From: Bacteroides caecimuris
GTDB taxonomy: Bacteria > Bacteroidota > Bacteroidia > Bacteroidales > Bacteroidaceae
Assembly (NCBI RefSeq): GCF_001688725.2
Contig: NZ_CP015401.2
Location: 2,480,001-2,544,000, forward strand
Length of the DNA: 64,000 nt
Reading direction: 5' to 3'
Numbering within the stretch: the first letter of the stretch is position 1; each line of letters opens with the position of its first letter. This document shows positions 42,075 through 50,366 of the stretch, in pieces. Below the pieces are notes generated by a model that did no database searches, had not been told where the DNA came from, and saw only the letters and a program-made list of their open reading frames with translations. A program made the translations under genes and the position numbers.

Positions 42075-44843
42075 TCAGACAGGCAATAACGTGAGTTGCG
42101 ATGTTATTCCTGATTTTATCTTTTTGCCATTAATAACCACTGTACAAGGAACAGAAGAAAGGATATACCATTTCCCCTGTTTCTTTTCGAGTAGCACATT
42201 ACCTGCCTGATCCGTATGGACCGTCACTCTGGGTGCAACAAGTTGTGTTCCGTTTCCCAAGAATAAAGTTCGGTTTCCTGCATATTCATTGCTGATAATC
42301 GCATAGTCTGCTTTTACTTTCATTCCTCGATAAGTGGCGGTCTGCGTAGCATCAGACAAGGAGAAAATATAATCTGTACGCCTATTTTTGCTTTTCACAC
42401 AAATACCGGCAAAGTCTTTCAAAACAGTTTCTTCTGCATCAAAATAGGATACAGACTGAATGGCAGATGGTTCTTTCTTCGTACTCGGTTCATAGACTGC
42501 GACAAAAGGACGAGTCCATGCTTCTCCATGCTGACGGGCCACGAAAGTCAATGTCGGTTGTTCTTTTATATTATATGGCATACCAGGTGTACGACTTAAA
42601 CCTTCGGTCATCGGTGACAAGGCTGTGAAAACTTCACGATCCGGTTCCCCTTTCATCCAGAGGTTCATTACTATATCATCCCCGCCTTTATCTTTCATGT
42701 CGATGATAAAGGTCGCTTTTACATCTTTACTGGTAGCTGCAACTTTCTTGTCATATAAATAAGAATAACCATACAGATGCGCTCCAGCAAAAGCTAGTTC
42801 TTCTGTCGGTTGAAGATTCAGGTCTGTACCATCAGCTGCTGTCAATGTCATGACCTGTCCGAGATTATGATAGAAATAATCATGCATCTTATCCCCTCCC
42901 CGCTCTTTCCGGCTTCGGAATACATCTACATAATATCCTGTCTCGGGGCTGGTGGTAACAATACTCATCATCCGGGTCTGATCCGCCCTGCTTTCCGGTT
43001 CACGAAAATAGACATTACTGTAAGTAACAGAAGTAAACTCCTTTCCCGGTTCTGCCGAAGCAGGAAAACAGGAAAGCAAATCAAAAGAATGATTACTTTT
43101 CATTACCGGATAGCTTGATATTCCATCTACGCATACTGTATTGTGACTTGGAAATTGAGAGTAATATTCGGCATAATCCAGACCGCTATACAAAGTCAAA
43201 CCGATTCCTGCATCTGGTCCAAGCACATATCCTTTTCCATAAAGTTCCATGGAAATACCGTTAGCGTGCATGTGGTTTCCTTCACTGGCATTCAGAGAAA
43301 TCATCAGGCTATGACGCGGATGCATTCCGTTCCGCTGCACCAACCACGACACATTGGGAGCATAGAACAAAGGAGAAACATAATCCTCTATCTTCCCTGC
43401 TTTCACTTTCGGACTCAGACTTAACGGTTTATCTTCAAAGAAAGAATTGACAGATACACGCACGTTATTCTTCTCTCCTTTTTCATTATCAATTTCGGGA
43501 TTCAAGCATTTCAGCAAAGCGGTGAAGTAGTTCTCTTGTTCCGTCTTACCGTTTGCCTGCGCATTCTGTATCATGCGGATAAAGAAGTTCGTATTCAAAT
43601 AGCTTGGATGCGTATCTCCGAAACCACAAATCATCCGGTTGGGAAAAAGATATTGCGGAGTGGCTGCCACTGCTTTCGACAGCACAGGCATAGCCTTTAC
43701 CAAATCATATTTCAAGTTGTTATCAAACTGGTTGGCAAAATTAGCATAATCGTTGATTACTACACTACTATATCCTGGACACTCTGCCCAGATACCAGTT
43801 GTTGAATCAAAGCCATAATCAGCAAGACGAGTCAGACTCCATTGGCGGATACTGGAACGGTTCAACACATAATCAATATAATATTCACGTCCTTTTCCAT
43901 CTGCATACTCTTTATTATCTTCAAGCACCAATCCCACATTCATGATATATCGTGCCTGCAATAAATCCCAGTTATTATGAGGGACTCCATTCGCTATGAT
44001 GTTATCCGCCCATTTCTTAAATGCACCGGCATAGATGTCCATCTTTTCCGGATAGTTGGTCCTCAGGTAATTATAAAGAAAATCATACAAGGGAACGACG
44101 ATATGCAGGGCGTCTTCGTGAATTACTTCAAAAGAAGTCAATCCTACCAATGTCTGTTGATGGCCATGATTCAGATCAATGGGAACATTTCTGTAATAAA
44201 TTCCGGTCATATACGTATCAAACACACCGGCTGCCAGTTTCGCGAATTTTTCCTCATCTGTCATCCAATAGAGGAAAGCTGCATCACAAGCTATTCCTAG
44301 AATTTCCCGGTTCAGGCTTTCGATATTTCGTCCTGTTTTTGACGGATGTACACTTTCCAAAGGACGTTCCGGCAATGCATTGTTGCAAAAAGTCACATTT
44401 CCGTTTTCATCATCGTCATAAGGTACTACATCTGCCAGTTTGGGACGGCCATGAGTAGCAGCCGTTCCACGTGTCCCTGTATAACGGACAGTCGGATAAG
44501 GAGCTTTCTCGCCTCCGGCATGATCGTAATTCTCACCTTTCACATATACCTCGGTTGCATGAGATTTCCAATACATTGCCAGACGGAATAACAACCATGC
44601 GGGTTGAGCATCCGTCAGTTTGGTATATACTTCGGTTCGTTCCTTTAATTTATTGAATACGTCTTTCGCCCATTTCTCTTTTTTAATCAACTCCCACGTA
44701 TCCTGCTTTTCATCCGGTGTGGTCAACACTCTCGGATGTTCTTGCGGCATTTTCTCCGGCAACGGAATTTCCCGTCCGTTTTCCTGTCCGGATGCATTAT
44801 TCAATAAGCAAAGAAGACATAGTCCCAGTAAAAATTGTCTCAT
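42075..44843 (-). CDS. Heparinase II/III-like polysaccharide lyase, secreted
   Basis: 922 residues with signal peptide (MRQFLLGLCLLCLLNNASGQ). The N-terminal half is an alpha-toroid with PLYDFLYNYLRTNYPEKMDI, NWDLLQARYIMNVGLVLEDN and GIWAECPGYSSVVINDYANF. The middle has the heparinase II/III beta-sheet motif SLNASEGNHMHANGISMELY (catalytic His region) and SQFPSHNTVCVDG. The family eliminates uronic-acid polysaccharides. With the GH28-like gene it forms a small two-enzyme unit, perhaps acting on a pectic or other uronate-containing glycan (inference). Confidence 0.85.
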   Translation of the reverse strand: MRQFLLGLCLLCLLNNASGQENGREIPLPEKMPQEHPRVLTTPDEKQDTWELIKKEKWAKDVFNKLKERTEVYTKLTDAQPAWLLFRLAMYWKSHATEVYVKGENYDHAGGEKAPYPTVRYTGTRGTAATHGRPKLADVVPYDDDENGNVTFCNNALPERPLESVHPSKTGRNIESLNREILGIACDAAFLYWMTDEEKFAKLAAGVFDTYMTGIYYRNVPIDLNHGHQQTLVGLTSFEVIHEDALHIVVPLYDFLYNYLRTNYPEKMDIYAGAFKKWADNIIANGVPHNNWDLLQARYIMNVGLVLEDNKEYADGKGREYYIDYVLNRSSIRQWSLTRLADYGFDSTTGIWAECPGYSSVVINDYANFANQFDNNLKYDLVKAMPVLSKAVAATPQYLFPNRMICGFGDTHPSYLNTNFFIRMIQNAQANGKTEQENYFTALLKCLNPEIDNEKGEKNNVRVSVNSFFEDKPLSLSPKVKAGKIEDYVSPLFYAPNVSWLVQRNGMHPRHSLMISLNASEGNHMHANGISMELYGKGYVLGPDAGIGLTLYSGLDYAEYYSQFPSHNTVCVDGISSYPVMKSNHSFDLLSCFPASAEPGKEFTSVTYSNVYFREPESRADQTRMMSIVTTSPETGYYVDVFRSRKERGGDKMHDYFYHNLGQVMTLTAADGTDLNLQPTEELAFAGAHLYGYSYLYDKKVAATSKDVKATFIIDMKDKGGDDIVMNLWMKGEPDREVFTALSPMTEGLSRTPGMPYNIKEQPTLTFVARQHGEAWTRPFVAVYEPSTKKEPSAIQSVSYFDAEETVLKDFAGICVKSKNRRTDYIFSLSDATQTATYRGMKVKADYAIISNEYAGNRTLFLGNGTQLVAPRVTVHTDQAGNVLLEKKQGKWYILSSVPCTVVINGKKIKSGITSQLTLLPV

Positions 44844-44995
44844 ACTTTATATTTCATTTTTAAGTTTACTACCTATTAAATACGAAGATAGAGAATTATT
44901 TACCTAATTACCTTCATTAAGGCCTGTTTTATTTGCCCGAACGCTGCTTCTATTCAAAACTATATTTGCAAAAAGATTATTGAAGAATTGGGGAT

Positions 44996-45833
44996 CAGTT
45001 GTAATTCTTGGAGATTTGATTCAGGGCAATCACATCCTTAAAATTTAATTCAATTCTATACTGGAATGAATGAGATTTTGTTTTCAATTACTGATTTGCA
45101 TAAGTATAACATGAACTTTTGATTCATAAGTTCCACCAGCTTCACCTTATAACTGAAACATCGATGAATAAGGAGATAACGGGTGAAAGCGTAGGAAAAA
45201 AACAGGTGAAGTCTTCCATTATCGCTTTCACCTTTTGAATTTATTTATACCGATTGCTAGACATATAGAGCCATCATGATGGACATATAGAGCCACCGTG
45301 CTGAATATATAGATGCAATACGGTGAGTATATAGATGTACCAATTCAAATATTAACAGATGAGAGCCAAGGTATTAACAACTGACAACTAGGCTATTAAT
45401 ATCTGACAGTTTATCTGTTAATACCTGACAATGGATTTGCTATAAGCATATTTTCATTAGCTATAATGATATTGGTTTTAGCTCAAAGGATATTTTGAAA
45501 AGACAAGGTGAAACCAATAATGTCCTGTTTCACCTGATTTCACCCCTCGCTTTCACCCGCTATAGCCTTATTCATCGGCATTTCAAGAATCAGGTGAAAT
45601 CGATGAATGGCAATAATTTTATAGTAGCATTGATGATACTTTATTTATAAAGAAAGAGGTAAGTTACGCAGTATTCCGCTATCGAATGAGTCAGAACTGC
45701 ACAGTTTAGCTCATTTTCACACCGGAATGAATCTATTTTGTTAAGGATGTGATTGCCCTGAATCAAATCCCCCAATTTCCAGACTGAGCCCAAAAATAAG
45801 AATTTTAACGCAATCCCCCAAGAATTACAACTG
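44996..45833. repeat. Large imperfect palindrome (about 840 bp) around a 22-bp array
   Basis: Matching inverted segments, from outside in: 44996-45011 with 45818-45833 (16 bp exact); 45013-45041 with 45741-45769 (29 bp exact); 45162-45173 with 45566-45577 (12 exact); 45180-45191 with 45548-45559 (12 exact), the last two spaced equally on both sides. Intervening parts have diverged. TTTCACC/GGTGAAA words recur in both arms. No frame longer than 60 codons is convincing. Confidence 0.8.
45261..45502. repeat. Strict 22-bp repeat array, locus 3
   Basis: Eleven consecutive 22-bp units without indels. Block a (four units from 45261, 45283, 45305, 45327) begins RYATATAGA. Block b (45349, 45371, 45393, 45415) begins NTRTTAA. 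Block c (45437, 45459, 45481) begins with GCTATAA-like sequence. Within a unit the first 8-10 bases are conserved and the rest varies. It lies at the centre of the palindrome. Confidence 0.85.
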
Positions 45834-45911
45834 CCCCCCGTTCCAAATGTGTTCCACTAAAAACAAATCAGCCGCTAACTGTCCGTCAGCAGCTTTCTTA
45901 CACCCTTATTT

Positions 45912-45934
45912 GCGGAGAGGGCGGGTTTTGAACC
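45912..45934 (-). other. tRNA-Ser 3'-end-like segment, left boundary of element A
   Basis: Read on the minus strand: GGTTCAAAACCC, then GCCCTCTCCGC, like the T-arm, acceptor strand and G discriminator of tRNA-Ser. No tRNA body follows on the element side. The plus-strand form GCGGAGAG...GAACC recurs at 53577-53599. Confidence 0.5.
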
Positions 45935-46120
45935 TATAACTCTAACCGCTTATATTTCAGCTACTTTACTTTCAAAATTTCAAATAGGTAACGAAACAGT
46001 AACGATTTTCAACCGTTAAGCCTGTCCAACTTTGACCGCTGTTTGTCTGCCTAACTTTCGGGTTCAAAGATACGGCTTTCTTTTGAAACTCGCAAATATC
46101 TGATAATAAATATTTTTGGG

Positions 46121-46173
46121 TTAGTGCAAGGTGCAAGCTATATATATAAATATATACTTGCACCTTGCACTAA
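46121..46173. promoter_or_regulatory. 17-bp perfect inverted repeat upstream of tetR
   Basis: TTAGTGCAAGGTGCAAG (46121-46137) and its exact complement (46157-46173) enclose an A/T loop that is itself nearly palindromic. On the minus strand a T run precedes the stem rather than following it; on the plus strand an A run follows. So it is not a standard terminator for either side. The ATG of tetR is 70 bp away. Confidence 0.6.
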
Positions 46174-46243
46174 AAAAAAGCACTGGAGTACAAATGGTTA
46201 AAACAAAATCCGTATCTTCGTAACCAATTAAAAACTAACATGT

Positions 46244-46858
46244 ATGATAATAACTAACCGTGAAGAAGTAATAGATAAAGCGTTCGGCGTATTTGTCAGG
46301 ATGAACTACGAGAAAGCAAGTATCATCACGCTTGCCAAAGCCTGCGGGGTGACAAAAACGGGTATCGTTTATTATTTTCCGCACAAGCTGGATTTGTTCA
46401 TGGCTGTGGCGGACAAATACGTGTTAAAAATGCACGAACCGGGAAACAAGTTTGCCACTCCTGCCGATACGTTGGCAGAGTTCATCGGTCAATACGTGGC
46501 GGGGGTAGCCGCTTCCATGAAAAGGATTGTTGAACTGATTGGCGACAATGGCGACCCGCATGATTGTAGCCCCAACTTCTACTACTTTCATTTCCTGTCA
46601 CAAGTGCGTATGTACTATCCGGGCATCAGGCAGAAAATCGAAAGGATGTTCAGCCACGACCATGACCTGTGGGCGAAAGTCGTGCAGAAAGCAAAAGACA
46701 GCGGGGAAATCAGGAGCGACACGGACGTGAAGAAAACGGCTACCATGTTCCGGCAAATGTTTTTAGGACTGTCATACGAACAAGCATTTCTGAACGGTTT
46801 GAACGTGGACGAACTGGCAGAAAACTTTCGCTATATCTATTCGCTGCTTAAAGCCTGA
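46244..46858 (+). CDS. TetR/AcrR-family transcriptional regulator
   Basis: 204 residues. The N-terminal HTH is typical (EEVIDKAFGVFVRMNYEKAS; ITLAKACGVTKTGIVYYFPH), and the C-terminal helical domain is the effector-binding part. No efflux or enzyme gene, the usual TetR partner, is beside it; the next gene is the recombinase, 98 bp away. A 20-bp palindrome of TetR-operator type lies in that gap, so control of the recombinase is plausible. Confidence 0.9.
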   Translation: MIITNREEVIDKAFGVFVRMNYEKASIITLAKACGVTKTGIVYYFPHKLDLFMAVADKYVLKMHEPGNKFATPADTLAEFIGQYVAGVAASMKRIVELIGDNGDPHDCSPNFYYFHFLSQVRMYYPGIRQKIERMFSHDHDLWAKVVQKAKDSGEIRSDTDVKKTATMFRQMFLGLSYEQAFLNGLNVDELAENFRYIYSLLKA

Positions 46859-46887
46859 TACAGTTTTGTTTTTTTAACTTCCATTAT

Positions 46888-46907
46888 TTTTGAACGCATG
46901 TTCAAAA
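46888..46907. promoter_or_regulatory. Candidate TetR operator in the recombinase promoter
   Basis: TTTTGAACGCATGTTCAAAA is a perfect 20-bp palindrome (TGAAC-GCAT-GTTCA core) ending 16 bp before the TATCTTTG box at 46924-46931, i.e. over the -33 region. Confidence 0.5.
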
Positions 46908-46923
46908 TGTGGCGTTTTTGTTT

Positions 46924-46931
46924 TATCTTTG
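46924..46931 (+). promoter_or_regulatory. -7 box of the recombinase gene
   Basis: TATCTTTG, 24 bp before the ATG at 46956. It shows that the longer frame opening at 46890 is not the start. Confidence 0.55.
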
Positions 46932-46955
46932 GAGCATGAAGCAAAATTCAGCGAC

Positions 46956-48062
46956 ATGGATAAGGTTCAGAAACAAAGAGGAAGCATCGTGCTACACAAA
47001 GAAACAAGGGACGGTGCAGACTACATACGGGTAGAATATGCGAACAGTCAGGCTGTCGCCCGACTGCTCGCCCAAGACACGGGCATGAAAATGGCTGGCA
47101 ACGGTTCTGCATACATAGCGTCAGCCGCTTTCAGCCTGCCGGATTTCTACGACCGCTATTCACCCCACGCCTATATTGATTACAGCCGGGTTTACGTGCG
47201 GCATCCCAAACCCAAAAGGGAATACACACTGCCAAAAGGCTATCTCGAACTGCTGGAACAAAAGCGTTACAGCCCTTCGACCGTCAAAACATACCGTGCC
47301 TATTTCAGCGATTTCATGGAATATCACAAGGGACGGAACATCGACCGCCTGAAAGTGCCGGACATCAACAAGTACATACTCTATCTTGTGAACGAGAAGA
47401 AAATCTCGGTGTCGCAACAGAATATGCGCATCAATGCTATCAAGTTCTATTACGAGCAGGTGAAAGGCGGCAAACGGCAATACTACGGCGGTATCACCCG
47501 TGCCAAAGAGTACAAGAGCCTGCCCGAAGTGTTGAGCAAGAATGAAATTAAGCGCATCCTTGCACAAATTTCCAACATCAAGCATCACTGCATGATTTCA
47601 TTGGTTTACTCTGCCGGACTTAGAAGAAGCGAATTGCTTAACCTGACCCCGCAGGACATCAACAGCGAAACAATGTCGGTTCGCATCATGGGCAAGGGGA
47701 AGAAATGCCGTTATTCGCTCCTTTCGCCCAAGTTGCTGGAAGAACTACGGCACTACTTCCGGGAATATCGTCCACAAAAATGGTTGTTTGAAGGCGAAAC
47801 ACCCGGAGAGCAATATTCGGCAAGTGCATTGGTGAAAGTGCTGAAAGAAGCCGCACATCGTGCAGGCATCAAACACCGGGTACACGTACACATGCTGCGT
47901 CACTCCTTTGCCACACACTTGTTGGAACAGGGAACAGACCTGCACACGATACAGGAATTGCTGGGACATAACGACATCAAGACCACAACCATTTATCTTC
48001 ATGTGTCAAGTGCCCATAAAGCAAAAATCCCTAATCCTCTTGATACACTGGATAATTCGTGA
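46956..48062 (+). CDS. XerD-like tyrosine recombinase with extra N-terminal domain (rAID-type)
   Basis: 368 residues from MDKVQKQRGS. An N-terminal domain of about 95 residues precedes the SAM-like core-binding domain (LELLEQKRYSPSTVKTYRAY). Catalytic residues are all present: Arg in AGLRRSELL (about 223), Lys in MGKGKK (about 247), HMLR (H312, R315), LLGH (H338) and Tyr in TTIYLHV (about 347). The insertion typical of integron IntI is absent. It is followed by small AT-rich genes with palindromic sites between them. This arrangement matches the recombinase-associated acquired interbacterial defence (rAID-1) clusters of Bacteroidales, where the recombinase is thought to shuffle immunity genes. 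Confidence 0.85.
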   Translation: MDKVQKQRGSIVLHKETRDGADYIRVEYANSQAVARLLAQDTGMKMAGNGSAYIASAAFSLPDFYDRYSPHAYIDYSRVYVRHPKPKREYTLPKGYLELLEQKRYSPSTVKTYRAYFSDFMEYHKGRNIDRLKVPDINKYILYLVNEKKISVSQQNMRINAIKFYYEQVKGGKRQYYGGITRAKEYKSLPEVLSKNEIKRILAQISNIKHHCMISLVYSAGLRRSELLNLTPQDINSETMSVRIMGKGKKCRYSLLSPKLLEELRHYFREYRPQKWLFEGETPGEQYSASALVKVLKEAAHRAGIKHRVHVHMLRHSFATHLLEQGTDLHTIQELLGHNDIKTTTIYLHVSSAHKAKIPNPLDTLDNS

Positions 48063-48063
48063 G

Positions 48064-48116
48064 GTGCAGTTATAGGAATGTAGGAACGACACCATAAGGT
48101 GCGGTTATAAATAAAT
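48064..48116 (+). repeat. Palindromic site R0 after the recombinase gene
   Basis: AACGACACCATAAGGTGCGG at 48085 onward, ending GTT, is an imperfect palindrome (AAC-ga-CACC-ataa-GGTG-cg-GTT). GGTGC(A/G)GTTATA is repeated at 48063 and 48098. It may be the array-proximal site. Confidence 0.45.
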
Positions 48117-48129
48117 TATATGTAACAGT

Positions 48130-48462
48130 ATGGAATATCACGATAAAGAAATAACATCAATTGCATACCAAAAAGATGATGCAACACTAATCTTTACTAT
48201 ATCAAACATTCGTTTGGTTTGTAAAGGTGTTGAATGGTGGGAATTATCTTCTTTTGATATTCAAAATGTTATATTTGAACTCAATATCTTCACGAACGCC
48301 AACATACCAGCCTATCTGATTGGCGAGTATAGTTGGGTGAAGAATTATCAATCAAAAGATACTTTGAAGTTCATTCATATAGATTCATCTGTTGGTATGA
48401 ATGGAATGATAGTAGCCAGTGATATTCAAGAAATACATATAACGACGAAAGATAGCATCTGA
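48130..48462 (+). CDS. Small soluble protein, candidate immunity cassette 1
   Basis: 110 residues, no signal peptide or membrane segment, AT-rich codons. EYHDKEITSIAYQKDDATLI and IRLVCKGVEWWELSSFDIQN resemble small beta-rich immunity-type proteins, but I do not recognise the family. Its last codons and stop lie inside the palindromic site R1, as in gene cassettes. The function as antitoxin or T6SS effector immunity is inferred from context only. Confidence 0.6.
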   Translation: MEYHDKEITSIAYQKDDATLIFTISNIRLVCKGVEWWELSSFDIQNVIFELNIFTNANIPAYLIGEYSWVKNYQSKDTLKFIHIDSSVGMNGMIVASDIQEIHITTKDSI

Positions 48463-48484
48463 CGATGCTCCTTTCTAACCATTA
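48440..48484 (+). repeat. Palindromic 45-bp cassette site R1
   Basis: Identical over 45 bp to 48916-48960. The core GCATC-TGAC-GATGC is flanked by imperfectly complementary arms (AACGACGAAAGATA and TCCTTTCTAACCATTA). Confidence 0.8.
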
Positions 48485-48506
48485 CTAACAATACGAATAA
48501 CTCTTT

Positions 48507-48899
48507 ATGATAAAATTCATTTTAGATGCGATGTATTATCAGATATTCATATTTAATAGGGATAAATTTATATTGGAAAATCCACATGAGCGGACGATAC
48601 AGATAATATGTGGAATATTATTTCTTCCTGTTATAGTATTGACATATCTACTGATAGAGGAGAATTTCAATTATAAAACCCCTTTTGTGTTTTTCATCAT
48701 AATCTATATTTTATTATATAAGACATTCTGTTCGTATTATATAAAAGGGAAAAAAGGTATGGAAATTATAAGAAGTAAACCTCTGATATTTAATAGTCAA
48801 AAGATTTCTTCCTTCATATCATGGATGATTTATCCCATTTTGGTTGTATTACTTTATTTTATAATAACACATCGTCATTGGCTAAAAGTTATACAATAA
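48507..48899 (+). CDS. Small membrane protein, candidate immunity cassette 2
   Basis: 130 residues with three membrane segments (IICGILFLPVIVLTYLLI; FVFFIIIYILLYKTF; SWMIYPILVVLLYFIIT). Very AT-rich. It is enclosed by two identical 45-bp sites and could be excised as a unit of 476 bp. Membrane-located immunity proteins protect against envelope-targeting toxins, but the assignment rests on context. Confidence 0.6.
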   Translation: MIKFILDAMYYQIFIFNRDKFILENPHERTIQIICGILFLPVIVLTYLLIEENFNYKTPFVFFIIIYILLYKTFCSYYIKGKKGMEIIRSKPLIFNSQKISSFISWMIYPILVVLLYFIITHRHWLKVIQ

Positions 48900-48915
48900 A
48901 GATTTAATAAGTTAG

Positions 48916-48960
48916 TAACGACGAAAGATAGCATCTGACGATGCTCCTTTCTAACCATTA
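48916..48960 (+). repeat. Palindromic 45-bp cassette site R2
   Basis: Exact copy of R1. The left end is GTTAGTAACG and the right end CTAACCATTAGC, so the imperfect palindrome extends outward. Confidence 0.8.
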
Positions 48961-48975
48961 GCTGTAATTAATGAC

Positions 48976-49554
48976 ATGAAAATCTATGAGAATAAAATAT
49001 TGAGAATACTTGGATTTATTTTTATTTGGATTTATGTATTCGGTGTGGGCATTTGCTTTGCTGCAAAATGGTATGCTATTGGAATATCGGGAGCTATCTT
49101 ATTGGCTGTTTGGTTGAATTCCGGACTTATTGGTGATACCATTTATAAATATAGAGTAAAACAGGCTACAAAACAAATAAAAAGGCATGGAATACAATTA
49201 TTTGTTGATTTAAACCAATGTAAAGTCACTACACAGAAATGGAATACCAAGAAATCAAGGATGCAAGAGCCTATCTTTCGGATATTCCATACATGGGAAA
49301 TCCAATTTTGGAATGGTGTCAGTGGCTATTTATTCCCTGACATTTATCATAGTGAACAAATTGTGTCCACTACAATATGCACCGTAACGTACACAACCAA
49401 ATACAATGGAAAGACAAAAACATTTCGCAGTGATGCAATCTTGAAGGAAAAAGTTTCATTGGAAATGCTATTGCAACACTATGGAATGACGAAGATTTAC
49501 ATAAATCCGAAGAATGACAATCAATATTATTTTGATTTAGATTTTCTAAAATAG
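48976..49554 (+). CDS. Membrane-anchored protein, candidate immunity cassette 3
   Basis: 192 residues. Two N-terminal membrane helices (ILGFIFIWIYVFGVGICFAA; AIGISGAILLAVWLNSG) and a soluble beta-rich C-terminal domain (STTICTVTYTTKYNGKTKTF), loosely DUF3592-like. AT-rich, followed by site R3. The function is inferred from position only. Confidence 0.6.
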   Translation: MKIYENKILRILGFIFIWIYVFGVGICFAAKWYAIGISGAILLAVWLNSGLIGDTIYKYRVKQATKQIKRHGIQLFVDLNQCKVTTQKWNTKKSRMQEPIFRIFHTWEIQFWNGVSGYLFPDIYHSEQIVSTTICTVTYTTKYNGKTKTFRSDAILKEKVSLEMLLQHYGMTKIYINPKNDNQYYFDLDFLK

Positions 49555-49556
49555 AT

Positions 49557-49612
49557 ACAGCTAACAACGCAGGATAACGGATAAGCCGTTTCTATGCTGA
49601 ACCATTAGCAAC
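49557..49612 (+). repeat. Palindromic cassette site R3 (diverged)
   Basis: Arms GCTAACAACGCAGGATAACGG and CCGTTTCTATGCTGAACC... fold together. Its right part (CTGAACCATTAGC) matches R2 (TCTAACCATTAGC), so it is a diverged member of the same site class. Confidence 0.55.
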
Positions 49613-49670
49613 TTTTTATTTGTTGCTTAGTAGCGTATGAGGGAATACAATTTGAAAAGTAAAAATAATT

Positions 49671-49865
49671 ATGAGCTATATTACAGCGGAAAGATTGGGA
49701 AAAGTTCTTATATGGGCATGGAACAAGTATGTGAAGAAAACCGCCATTCCTTACAAGAAGATTGACTTTCATTATTCGGATTGGGTCTTTCTCCTGACAG
49801 GTCTTGTCTTTTTTGGAATTGTGCTGGGTATTACCCTGCTTCATTTTGCATTTTGGAGAACATAA
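49671..49865 (+). CDS. Small single-pass membrane protein
   Basis: 64 residues with one helix (WVFLLTGLVFFGIVLGITLL). It precedes the next membrane protein by 14 bases and is probably co-translated. Family unknown. Confidence 0.5.
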   Translation: MSYITAERLGKVLIWAWNKYVKKTAIPYKKIDFHYSDWVFLLTGLVFFGIVLGITLLHFAFWRT

Positions 49866-49879
49866 TTCATCGAATATAT

Positions 49880-50338
49880 ATGAGTAAAGGAATAAAAAAG
49901 ACAGATAACTATTTTGAACGAGTGAAGCAACGTGCCAACCGGACGAATTACAGATACTATTTTTTTGACTACCTATATTTCAAGGGAGAGGTTTGGGGCA
50001 AGAAAATAGGACGGATGTCAGGTTTTATACTGCTGTTTTGGTATTGGTGGTGGGTAGTAGTTCTGCCCGGCAACTTTCTCCTGATTAACAGTGTACCGGA
50101 ATGGTCGTCCTTACATCTTGGCTATTTAGGTGCAATGTTTTTGCTTATTTGTATATTTATTCTTGCACGATACAGGAAAGCCCGTGTACAGGCATTGTTG
50201 AACCGCTACCGCCGCTCTAAGCATATCAGCGCAGTACAGGCATATTTTCTGTTCCTGCTGCCCTTTGTACTTTTCTTCTTAGAAACATGGCTGTTCGATG
50301 AATGGGGTTGGACGGATTGCGTGAGGTGGAACAAATGA
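49880..50338 (+). CDS. Membrane protein of unknown function
   Basis: Start at 49880 (MSKGIKKTDNYFERVKQRAN); the longer frame is out of context. 152 residues with a basic N-terminus and three helices (GFILLFWYWWWVVVLPGNFL; YLGAMFLLICIFILARY; YFLFLLPFVLFFLETWLF). It may be a fourth cassette together with the 64-residue protein, but no palindromic site follows it. Confidence 0.6.
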   Translation: MSKGIKKTDNYFERVKQRANRTNYRYYFFDYLYFKGEVWGKKIGRMSGFILLFWYWWWVVVLPGNFLLINSVPEWSSLHLGYLGAMFLLICIFILARYRKARVQALLNRYRRSKHISAVQAYFLFLLPFVLFFLETWLFDEWGWTDCVRWNK

Positions 50339-50366
50339 TATGTCATTCATATATAAAACATCAGAT

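Noticed and set aside
45261..45502. CRISPR array
   Set aside because: Units are 22 bp in total with a degenerate 8-10-bp head and no separate spacers; the head changes between blocks and no cas gene is nearby.
46121..46173. Intrinsic terminator
   Set aside because: An A run, not a T run, follows the stem on the plus strand, and on the minus strand the T run precedes it.
46956..49612. Classical integron with IntI
   Set aside because: The recombinase lacks the IntI-specific insertion before the HxxR box, and the site ends do not fit RYYYAAC/GTTRRRY. The rAID-type explanation fits better.
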